DNA of 5,401 nt from the NCBI GenBank assembly GCA_964556425.1, contig CAZKWC010000111.1:1-5401 (forward strand), written 5' to 3'. Below, in pieces: positions 1 to 4,988 of this stretch. Below the pieces are notes generated by a model. That model made no database searches and had not been told where the DNA came from. It saw nothing but the letters and a program-made list of their open reading frames with translations. A program made the translations under genes and the position numbers. The stretch is from JALQUL01 sp964556425 (GTDB lineage: Bacteria; Pseudomonadota; Gammaproteobacteria; Burkholderiales; Burkholderiaceae_C). Position 1 is the first letter of the stretch. Each line of letters opens with the position of its first letter.

Positions 1-839
1 CCAAACATCCACTGATTGATGAAGTTCAACGTGATTTTTGTTTTTTATTAAGTTCCTATGATATTGACCCAGGGAGTTACACCCCCAAGATTATGACCAT
101 GCTAGACTTTAATTTATGGACTTGGAATAGTCGTATTTTTCCGGGTATAGATAGTCTTAATGTGCGCTTAAACGATAAGGTGCGAATTAGGGTGGGTAAT
201 TTAACCATGACTAACCACCCCATACATTTGCACGGTCATGAGTTTACCGTAACCGGAACCGATGGTGGGCCAACCCCTAAAGGTAGTAGATGGCCTGAAG
301 TAACGACAGATGTTGCCGTAGGTCAAATGCGGCAAATAGAGTTTTTAGCTGATGAGCCTGGCGACTGGGCCTTTCACTGTCATAAGAGTCATCACACCAT
401 GAATGCCATGGGTCATGATGTACCCACCATGATTGGTGTCGATCATAGGGGCATTACTAAAAAAATCACGCAATTAATTCCAGATTATATGGTGATGGGT
501 GAAAGAGGAATGGCAGATATGGGAGAAATGGAAATGCCACTACCCGACAACACGATTCCAATGATGACGGGACAAGGTCCTTTTGGTGGAGTGGAAATGG
601 GCGGTATGTTCACTGTTTTAAAGGTGAGAAAAGATCAAAAGCCGGGCGATTATAAAAATCCGGGTTGGTATCAACATCCTGCTGGAGAAATCGCTTACGA
701 ATTTAAAGGAGTAATTCCAGAACCTGCAAGATTCAAAGCCCAAGCAGGGCAGTCTATGCCTCGAATGGTAAAACCCAAACAAGAAGTTGAGGTTCACATT
801 CGTAAACCTACTCACTCATCCACACATTCCAATCATTGA
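1..839 (+). CDS. Multicopper oxidase, C-terminal part (5' end outside window)
   Basis: The frame is open from the left edge (first full codon at 3) to the TGA at 837-839, giving 278 visible residues; the family is usually near 480-500, so roughly the first two fifths are missing. It is the C-terminal cupredoxin domain of a multicopper oxidase (Cu-oxidase_2 type), a periplasmic enzyme class that oxidises substrates such as Cu(I) with O2. Visible copper ligands are the HPIHLHGHEF motif (216-245) and HCHKSHHTMNAM (375-410), where the Cys, the His five residues later and the Met ten residues later form the type-1 site and the flanking His residues serve the type-2/3 cluster. A Met-rich stretch follows (about 489-612), as seen in copper-tolerance oxidases, and the tail ends His-rich. 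It is the first visible gene of a copper operon. The sequence resembles the beta-proteobacterial 'copper oxidase' group more than classical PcoA/CopA; the family is certain, the exact substrate is inferred. Confidence 0.95.
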   Translation, partial: KHPLIDEVQRDFCFLLSSYDIDPGSYTPKIMTMLDFNLWTWNSRIFPGIDSLNVRLNDKVRIRVGNLTMTNHPIHLHGHEFTVTGTDGGPTPKGSRWPEVTTDVAVGQMRQIEFLADEPGDWAFHCHKSHHTMNAMGHDVPTMIGVDHRGITKKITQLIPDYMVMGERGMADMGEMEMPLPDNTIPMMTGQGPFGGVEMGGMFTVLKVRKDQKPGDYKNPGWYQHPAGEIAYEFKGVIPEPARFKAQAGQSMPRMVKPKQEVEVHIRKPTHSSTHSNH

Positions 840-886
840 ATTAATTTTTTTTGCAAGCAATCTTATGAACTTTATTCATCTTAAAA

Positions 887-892
887 AAGGAA
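887..892 (+). promoter_or_regulatory. Ribosome binding site deciding the cupredoxin start
   Basis: AAGGAA lies 5 bases before the ATG at 898. The reading frame is open much further upstream, with ATG codons at 787 (inside the oxidase gene) and 865, but neither has a Shine-Dalgarno, and only the 898 start puts a normal signal peptide at the N-terminus. Confidence 0.75.
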
Positions 893-897
893 ATATC

Positions 898-1428
898 ATG
901 TCTCGTACTTCTATTACATTCAGTTTATTAACCACTTTAGTCAGTGCTTTTATCTCAAGTACTGCTTTAGCTAGCGGAGCCCACTCTGGGGGCCATCATG
1001 CTGACTCAAACGCTATTGGCCAAGCCGGCAATGCCGCAAAAGTGACGAGAACCATCAAAGTGGATATGTCAGATAACATGCGTTTTACACCGGCCAGTAT
1101 CAAGGTCAAGCAGGGTGAAACAATTAAGTTGGTAGTAAAAAATTCTGGCAAGATCAAACATGAAATGGTCTTGGGTACAGAAAAAGATTTAAAAGACCAT
1201 TATGAGGTCATGAAGAAAAATCCAGAGATGGAGCATGAGGACCCTAACATGGTAACTGTACAAGCTGGAAAAACTGCTGAAATGATTTGGCAATTTACCA
1301 AAGCAGGAACGGTTCATTTTGCCTGCCTACAACCAGGGCATTATGATGCGGGTATGAAGGGTGCATTATTGGTAAGCCCCAAAAATGCCCAAGCTGGCGC
1401 AAGCAAAGCTCACACCTCTCATCATTAA
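898..1428 (+). CDS. Periplasmic cupredoxin (CopI-like / plastocyanin-like copper protein)
   Basis: 176 residues. Residues 1-25 form a Sec signal peptide ending in ALA, so the mature protein should be periplasmic. A His-rich start (SGAHSGGHH, 26-34) is followed by one cupredoxin domain (about 52-160). The type-1 copper ligands are all visible: His88 in KHEMVLG, then Cys143, His148 and Met153 in the spacing C-x4-H-x4-M. Between His88 and Cys143 there is a His/Met/acid-rich insertion (HYEVMKKNPEMEHEDPNM, 101-118) that could bind extra copper, and the tail ends in SHH. It sits 58 bases after the multicopper oxidase and 29 before a CusF-like gene, so it probably belongs to the same transcript and acts in periplasmic copper tolerance or electron transfer to the oxidase. 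Size, insertion and neighbours resemble the CopI group, but that assignment is by recollection of family features; the cupredoxin call itself is firm. Confidence 0.92.
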   Translation: MSRTSITFSLLTTLVSAFISSTALASGAHSGGHHADSNAIGQAGNAAKVTRTIKVDMSDNMRFTPASIKVKQGETIKLVVKNSGKIKHEMVLGTEKDLKDHYEVMKKNPEMEHEDPNMVTVQAGKTAEMIWQFTKAGTVHFACLQPGHYDAGMKGALLVSPKNAQAGASKAHTSHH

Positions 1429-1457
1429 TTACTACCATTGACTTTTAAGGAAGCTAT

Positions 1458-1793
1458 ATGAAATTAACTCACTTTTTTTCCATTCTATTAATGTTGGCCC
1501 TCAATGCAAACTCACTCAATGTGTTGGCTCAAGATGCAGCAGCTCCAGCAAATGCGCTAGTGCTTAACAACGAGATGACCAGTGGCGAGATTCGCAAAAT
1601 AGACAAAGAGGCTAAGAAAATAACTATTAGGCATGGTGAAATTAAAAAATTGGAAATGCCGCCAATGACCATGGTGTTTCAAGTTAAAGATGAGGCCTTG
1701 CTCGATAAAGTAAAAAACGGTGATAAAGTGAATTTTGTTGCCGAAAAAATAACGGGAGCCTTTGTGGTAACCGAAATTCAAGTGAGCAACTAA
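1458..1793 (+). CDS. CusF-like periplasmic copper-binding protein
   Basis: 111 residues with a signal peptide to about residue 24 (NVLA before QD), then a short linker and a small beta-barrel of the CusF family (about 40-110). In E. coli CusF, Cu(I) and Ag(I) are held by one His and two Met, with a Trp stacking on the metal. Here His59 (TIRHGE) and Met70/Met72 (PPMTMVF) match the ligands, while the Trp position appears to be Met67 (EMPPMTM). This variant is common in other proteobacterial CusF relatives as far as I recall. A Shine-Dalgarno AAGGAAG (1447-1453) lies 4 bases before the ATG. It follows the cupredoxin by 29 bases and is the last gene of the copper operon. Its likely role is to carry periplasmic Cu(I) to an efflux pump or to the oxidase; a CusCBA-type pump is not visible in this window. 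An ORF on the other strand here is only a shadow. Confidence 0.92.
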   Translation: MKLTHFFSILLMLALNANSLNVLAQDAAAPANALVLNNEMTSGEIRKIDKEAKKITIRHGEIKKLEMPPMTMVFQVKDEALLDKVKNGDKVNFVAEKITGAFVVTEIQVSN

Positions 1794-1797
1794 AAGC

Positions 1798-1823
1798 TTG
1801 AGGTTTCCAACTTCCAACTTCAA
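1798..1823 (+). repeat. Imperfect hairpin after the copper operon
   Basis: TTGAGGTT (1798-1805) can pair with AACTTCAA (1816-1823) over eight positions, one of them a G-U pair, around a 10-base loop that carries a short tandem repeat (TTCCAAC twice, 1805-1818). It begins 5 bases after the CusF-like stop codon. No T-run follows, so it is not a standard Rho-independent terminator; it might shield the 3' end of the mRNA or be chance. Confidence 0.35.
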
Positions 1824-1824
1824 A

Positions 1825-1886
1825 GATGAGTGGGGCTAGCTCTAGACGCTTACTATACTTCGGTAGTAAACTTCAGCACACTCATC
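1825..1886. repeat. Nested inverted repeats before the EamA gene
   Basis: An outer perfect 8-base inverted repeat, GATGAGTG (1825-1832) and CACTCATC (1879-1886), encloses an inner one, TTACTA (1850-1855) and TAGTAA (1864-1869). In RNA the inner repeat would close with a C-G pair on a UUCG tetraloop, leaving a two-base bulge. No T-run follows on either strand, so a simple terminator is unlikely. The outer arm ends 10 bases before the EamA-gene ATG, which places it in that gene's leader. It could be a regulatory leader structure, a protein-binding site, or the remains of a junction; the sequence alone does not decide. Confidence 0.45.
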
Positions 1887-1896
1887 AAAGTATTGC

Positions 1897-2814
1897 ATGA
1901 AAACACCCCTAGCACAGCCAACAGAGGCCATAGCCCAGCAGCCACTAGTAAAGTCACAATCTGCCGCTAAGGCCGTCCCCTGGATGTTAGGTTGGTTGAC
2001 TCTCATGGTGGTAATGGCAATAGCCGGCAGGCAGGCCACGCGTGAGTTGAATGTATTTCAGATTATGGAGGTGAGATCGCTGATGGGTCTGTTATTACTA
2101 TCCCCCTTAATTTGGGCCGCTGGTGGTTTGCGTGCCATGCGTACTGCACGGCCTGTATTGCACCTTGCACGTAATCTGGTGCATTATTTAGCACAATATG
2201 CATGGTTGCTGGCCCTCACTATGATTCCTTTAGCGCAGTTAGTGGCGCTAGAGTTCACTATGCCTATCTGGACCTTGTTGTTAGCAGCGGCTTTTTTGGC
2301 TGAACCACTTCACCGGTGGAAAGTAGCCGCTGTGGCCTTAGGGGTAGCAGGTGTGTTTTTAATCGTGCGCCCTGCCGATGCTGGAGTTAGTCCAGGTCAA
2401 CTCATTGCATTAGCATCTGCAGTGGGTTTTGCTATCTCAGTAACACTTGTGAAGTTAGCCACTCAAACAGAAGACGCTACTAAAATCATGTTTTGGATGT
2501 TAATCATTCAGTCGGTGCTGGGCTTATTACCTGCTTTATCGGTTTGGCACTGGCCGTCTGTGGCGGTATGGGGCTGGTTGGTGGTGATTGCCTTTTGTGG
2601 CACGTTTTCGCATTATTGTATGGCCCGTGCCATGCGACATGCACAGGCTACCGTTATTGTGCCTATGGATTTTTTACGCGTGCCTTTAACCGCTTTAGCG
2701 GGTTGGGCTATTTACGCCGAGCGCATTGACCTATTAATGGTGCTGGGTACAGGATTGATATTGGCGGGGAATTTACTTAACTTGAGGCGCTTGCCTAATA
2801 ACAATCAAAAATAG
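1897..2814 (+). CDS. EamA/DMT-family transporter, 10 membrane segments
   Basis: 305 residues with two EamA repeats, giving about ten membrane helices (roughly 29-45, 60-77, 94-110, 113-136, 142-158, 167-187, 196-214, 222-238, 250-272, 277-295), so an inner-membrane metabolite carrier of the drug/metabolite transporter superfamily. Typical marks are the IPLAQLVALEFTMPIW stretch (110-125) in the first repeat and the matching IVPMDFLRVPLTALAGW (254-270) in the second. The substrate cannot be read; the first motif resembles that of RhaT/RibN-type DMT proteins, but I would not assign riboflavin or any solute from this. A polar N-terminal tail of about 28 residues precedes the first helix. The ATG at 1897 has only a poor Shine-Dalgarno (AAAG); Met30 at 1984 is an alternative but has none either. 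GC is near 50 percent by hand sampling, well above the minus-strand genes to the right. It is not obviously linked to copper; it stands alone between the operon and a convergent gene. Confidence 0.9.
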   Translation: MKTPLAQPTEAIAQQPLVKSQSAAKAVPWMLGWLTLMVVMAIAGRQATRELNVFQIMEVRSLMGLLLLSPLIWAAGGLRAMRTARPVLHLARNLVHYLAQYAWLLALTMIPLAQLVALEFTMPIWTLLLAAAFLAEPLHRWKVAAVALGVAGVFLIVRPADAGVSPGQLIALASAVGFAISVTLVKLATQTEDATKIMFWMLIIQSVLGLLPALSVWHWPSVAVWGWLVVIAFCGTFSHYCMARAMRHAQATVIVPMDFLRVPLTALAGWAIYAERIDLLMVLGTGLILAGNLLNLRRLPNNNQK

Positions 2815-2818
2815 CATA

Positions 2819-2844
2819 TAACAATTAGCTAAACGCCATTGTTA
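2819..2844. terminator. Weak hairpin between convergent genes
   Basis: TAACAAT (2819-2825) and ATTGTTA (2838-2844) form a perfect 7-base inverted repeat with a 12-base loop, placed in the 34-base gap between the convergent EamA and DUF4287 genes. The position suits a shared terminator, but the stem is AT-rich and neither side carries a clean T-run (plus side reads ATCTTTAACTTTT). Low confidence. Confidence 0.3.
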
Positions 2845-2848
2845 ATCT

Positions 2849-3064
2849 TTAACTTTTACCCTTAAAAGTAGCGTATATAGCCATAGCATGACCGTGGCCC
2901 AACTCAAACTCAGCTTTTAGCCAATTGGTAATTTCAGTGGCTTTTACTGTTTTAACCAATTGTCCATTAGCTATAAAACCTTTAGCCTCGGCTAATTTTT
3001 TAAAGTCTGCAGGTGTTTTACCTGTTTTAGCTTTGATGTTGTCTATATAGGCTTGAAAAGTCAT
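2849..3064 (-). CDS. DUF4287 domain protein
   Basis: 71 residues, soluble, with no signal peptide or membrane segment, so probably cytoplasmic. Nearly the whole length matches what I recall of the DUF4287 family: an N-terminal FQAYIDNIKAKTGKTP (3-18), a helix with FKKLAEAKGF (21-30), then EITNWLKAEFELGHGHAMAI (44-63) with the conserved WLK and LGHGHA patches. The family's function is unknown; members occur alone or fused to a second DUF in many bacteria. The start is fixed by a perfect Shine-Dalgarno 7 bases upstream. The gene is convergent with the EamA transporter and lies downstream of a terminator belonging to the next gene to the right, so it should be a single-gene unit with its own promoter. 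Confidence 0.85.
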   Translation of the reverse strand: MTFQAYIDNIKAKTGKTPADFKKLAEAKGFIANGQLVKTVKATEITNWLKAEFELGHGHAMAIYATFKGKS

Positions 3065-3069
3065 ACAAG

Positions 3070-3077
3070 TACCTCCT
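3070..3077 (-). promoter_or_regulatory. Perfect Shine-Dalgarno of the DUF4287 gene
   Basis: On the minus strand this reads AGGAGGTA, a full match to the anti-Shine-Dalgarno. The AGGAGG core is 7 bases before the ATG at 3064. It is much stronger than any other ribosome binding site in the window and suggests high translation of this small protein. Confidence 0.85.
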
Positions 3078-3092
3078 AAAATTTTTGCATCT

Positions 3093-3120
3093 TTAATATG
3101 AATTATTTTAAGCTAAACAA
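3093..3120 (-). promoter_or_regulatory. Candidate sigma-70 promoter of the DUF4287 gene
   Basis: On the minus strand TTGTTT (3115-3120) and TATTAA (3093-3098) are separated by 16 bases and lie 28 bases before the ATG. Both boxes are partial matches, in AT-rich DNA where chance matches are common. The position between the upstream terminator and the strong ribosome binding site makes it plausible. Confidence 0.4.
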
Positions 3121-3154
3121 CCTGTACATGTTATTTTTTAAAATTAACTGGTTT

Positions 3155-3184
3155 AAAATAAAAAAGGACTTCTATTAGAAGCCC
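3155..3184 (-). terminator. Rho-independent terminator after the 271-residue membrane protein
   Basis: On the minus strand GGGCTTCT (3184-3177) pairs with AGAAGTCC (3173-3166) over eight positions, including one G-U, around a 3-base loop, followed directly by six T (3165-3160) and ATTTT. It lies 37 bases after the stop codon at 3222 and separates that gene from the DUF4287 gene. Confidence 0.85.
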
Positions 3185-3221
3185 CTAGTAATATTAAAAG
3201 TTAAATTTAATAAATAAAGTA

Positions 3222-4037
3222 TTAAAGTTCGACTTTAGGTTCAATTCTAATGAATCGTAAATTTCGCTCAATTTTTACCAAAATTAAAATTAAGCTAATT
3301 AATAAAAAGACTCCAAAAATACCGCCAGCTACATAAAGTTTGAACATTGCACCTGCCCTAGATATTGCAGCATCGGTAGTTTGTTCATCATCGAATTTTT
3401 TTTGTTCATCAAGTTGATTTTGATGAAAATTGGGGTAAAAAGTAAAGATTTTGTCACCAATTCGATTGACTCTTGGTTTATCCGTGGAGGGGTCTATTTC
3501 TCCATTTAATTTAATATCATCTGCCACTAATTTGTTTATTTCAGAATTTAAAAAGGCATCCTTAAAAAATTCGGTTTGTGCCTTTGCATACTCCATTTTT
3601 CCTGCATCATCCTTACCATAAACGATGCTGAGTCGATTGGTTTGTTTTAATAAATAATCAGTGACAACTGCTTGATTGAGTTTCGCCCCATGTTTTTCGT
3701 AAAATTCAATTGCTAGCTTGGTTTGTTTAGCAATCTCTTCTTTTAATAATTTATTATCTTTATTAAGAGGTTTTACTATATCATTATTTTCATTATTGAC
3801 ATCAGTGTCATTTTCAGAGTTATTAGGGTTAACTTCAAGTCCGTTAATAAACTCTTTGGAATCAAATTTTTGAAAACTATAAGATTTTGGTTTAGCTTGT
3901 AAATCAAGTACACCTGTAACTGCAAAATAGCTAGATAATAAAATACTAATAGTAAGAACAAATAATATTGTATAGCGTAAAAATAAGAGGAAAAAATCTT
4001 CTAATTTAGTAGAAATTGTTTTTTGTTGGATATTCAT
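3222..4037 (-). CDS. Bitopic membrane protein of unknown function
   Basis: 271 residues; I do not recognise the family. The N-terminal 14 residues are followed by a membrane helix (about 17-40), then about 190 polar residues, a second helix (about 234-254) and a short basic tail (KIERNLRFIR). Positive charges flanking the helices put both ends in the cytoplasm and the large middle part in the periplasm. That part has a low-complexity Asn/Asp/Glu stretch (68-96, NNSENDTD and NNENND), then a mostly helical-looking charged region (97-220) with no cysteine and no motif I can name. The ATG at 4037 has no Shine-Dalgarno; a terminator of the gene upstream ends about 10 bases before it. No nearby ATG offers a better start. 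It follows the zinc-ribbon gene by 63 bases on the same strand, and both are AT-rich (about 30 percent GC by sampling), so they may form a functional pair. A terminator follows at 3155-3184. Confidence 0.8.
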   Translation of the reverse strand: MNIQQKTISTKLEDFFLLFLRYTILFVLTISILLSSYFAVTGVLDLQAKPKSYSFQKFDSKEFINGLEVNPNNSENDTDVNNENNDIVKPLNKDNKLLKEEIAKQTKLAIEFYEKHGAKLNQAVVTDYLLKQTNRLSIVYGKDDAGKMEYAKAQTEFFKDAFLNSEINKLVADDIKLNGEIDPSTDKPRVNRIGDKIFTFYPNFHQNQLDEQKKFDDEQTTDAAISRAGAMFKLYVAGGIFGVFLLISLILILVKIERNLRFIRIEPKVEL

Positions 4038-4047
4038 TTTTTTAATT

Positions 4048-4079
4048 AAAAAATAATAGGTTTTAAATAAAACCTATTA
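4048..4079 (-). terminator. Rho-independent terminator after the zinc-ribbon gene
   Basis: A perfect 11-base inverted repeat, TAATAGGTTTT (4054-4064) and AAAACCTATTA (4069-4079), with a 4-base loop, is followed on the minus strand by six T (4053-4048). It starts 21 bases after the zinc-ribbon stop codon and ends only 10 bases before the ATG of the next gene at 4037. It should therefore stop, or partly stop, transcription just before that gene. Confidence 0.85.
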
Positions 4080-4100
4080 AATATACTTGTTAATATTTGT

Positions 4101-4790
4101 TTAAAATAAAATATCCAAAAGGATTTTGCCAATTATAGCGCTTGCGATTAACATTAATGGTACAGTATAAGATGCAGATTTATCACTTAATTCACCAATT
4201 CGTGTTAAGCCTGCAAAAAGTACCATTATAGTAATACAAATTGAAACTGTAGATAATACAAAGACAATATCGTAATTTTCAAAACCAATTAAAGCAGTAA
4301 TTAGTGATACTAAGCCTAAAGGTAATAACGCAACCCCAGCAATAAAAAAGTTACTGCTAAATGCAAGTTTTGCATGAGTGAATTTATTAGCTATAAGACT
4401 TGCTGCTGATAAACTTAAAAATGGAATAAAACCCACTATTAATAGTTTAATATATTCTCCAATACCAGATTCTCTTAAGCGGAAATCCATTAATGGGATT
4501 TTATTAATAATAACAACAAAACAAAAGGCAAATATTAAACCAAAGGCAACCCCAACCCCAAGTGAACGTGCTTCGCCTAAAGCGTTGTAGGACTGTAAAA
4601 GACCGCCTACAGGGTCGGTACCCAATGATTTTAGAGTAGATACAGCATCGTTCATCGCTACTTTGACTTGCTCTTTAGCTTTATCGGCTTCAAACCCAGT
4701 GTTGCTTTTTGGCGCAACAAATACTTCACCGCAACTAGCACAATTAGTTGCGCTGTCTTCATTTTGGGCACCACATTTTGAACAGAACAT
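4101..4790 (-). CDS. Zinc-ribbon protein with five membrane segments
   Basis: 229 residues. The N-terminus is a small zinc ribbon with two knuckles, CSKC (3-6) and CASC (17-20), presumably binding one Zn in the cytoplasm. A linker of about 55 residues with charged, helical character (33-56) leads to five hydrophobic segments (about 78-97, 113-135, 145-169, 173-196, 207-227) that reach almost to the C-terminus. This arrangement, zinc ribbon plus a five-helix domain, is like zinc-ribbon/YIP1-type membrane proteins, but I see no decisive motif and offer that only as a hypothesis. The start at 4790 was chosen over an upstream in-frame ATG at 4850, because AAAGGA lies 6 bases before it and the zinc ribbon then begins at residue 3, as is usual. 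It is followed by its own terminator and then by the bitopic membrane protein gene. Base composition is AT-rich, like that neighbour. Function unknown. Confidence 0.85.
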   Translation of the reverse strand: MFCSKCGAQNEDSATNCASCGEVFVAPKSNTGFEADKAKEQVKVAMNDAVSTLKSLGTDPVGGLLQSYNALGEARSLGVGVAFGLIFAFCFVVIINKIPLMDFRLRESGIGEYIKLLIVGFIPFLSLSAASLIANKFTHAKLAFSSNFFIAGVALLPLGLVSLITALIGFENYDIVFVLSTVSICITIMVLFAGLTRIGELSDKSASYTVPLMLIASAIIGKILLDILF

Positions 4791-4796
4791 AATAAT

Positions 4797-4802
4797 TCCT
4801 TT
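4797..4802 (-). promoter_or_regulatory. Ribosome binding site deciding the zinc-ribbon start
   Basis: On the minus strand AAAGGA lies 6 bases before the ATG at 4790. The longer alternative from 4850 would add 20 residues (including KKPKG) in front of the zinc ribbon, and nothing like a Shine-Dalgarno precedes it. Confidence 0.7.
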
Positions 4803-4870
4803 AGGTTTTTTTAACAAGAATGTCATTTTTGTATGTGAATTTTGACACACTTAATTCAGCTAAAGTAATA

Positions 4871-4900
4871 TTAATATTTGTTTAAATAATGGTTTATCAA
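4871..4900 (-). promoter_or_regulatory. Candidate sigma-70 promoter of the zinc-ribbon gene
   Basis: On the minus strand TTGATA (4900-4895, five of six to the -35 consensus) is followed after 18 bases by TATTAA (4876-4871), or after 17 by ATATTA. This leaves a leader of about 75 bases before the ATG at 4790. The region is very AT-rich, so a chance match is possible. Confidence 0.35.
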
Positions 4901-4956
4901 CTAATTGTGGTTTTATTTTTATTGTAAATAAACAAATAAATTATGCAAATGATATT

Positions 4957-4988
4957 AACTAAATAAAATTCTAACATTTTATTTAGTT
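4957..4988 (-). terminator. AT-rich hairpin across the acr3 stop codon
   Basis: A perfect 13-base inverted repeat (4957-4969 with 4976-4988) encloses a 6-base loop. It includes the last codon and stop of the ACR3 gene (stop at 4983-4985). On the minus strand it is followed by TTAATATCATTT rather than a clean T-run, and the stem has a single G-C pair, so it is a weak or atypical terminator. It could also protect the 3' end of the mRNA. Confidence 0.5.

Noticed and set aside
787..897. Upstream start codons (787 and 865) for the cupredoxin
   Set aside because: The 787 ATG lies inside the oxidase gene, neither has a Shine-Dalgarno, and both would bury the signal peptide; the ATG at 898 has AAGGAA 5 bases upstream.
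1557..1823. 88-residue minus-strand reading frame across the CusF-like gene
   Set aside because: It is antisense to a clear copper protein, has no recognisable domain and is best explained as a shadow.
1854..1859. TATACT as the -10 box of an EamA-gene promoter
   Set aside because: At a spacing of 16-18 bases the upstream hexamers are G-rich and unlike a -35 box, and there is no extended -10 TG; not enough to call.
1842..2039. 65-residue minus-strand reading frame overlapping the start of the EamA gene
   Set aside because: No domain is recognisable; it overlaps the leader and N-terminus of a well-supported transporter gene.
3223..3237. TAAAGT/ACTTTA hairpin at the end of the 271-residue gene
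   Set aside because: Only six AT-rich pairs with a 3-base loop, inside the coding end and without a T-run; the proper terminator is at 3155-3184.
4378..4845. Two plus-strand reading frames (4378-4590, 4663-4845) opposite the zinc-ribbon gene
   Set aside because: They are antisense to a gene with clear motifs, and neither has a recognisable domain.
4791..4850. Longer zinc-ribbon protein starting at 4850
   Set aside because: No ribosome binding site at 4850, while the ATG at 4790 has AAAGGA and places the zinc ribbon at the N-terminus.
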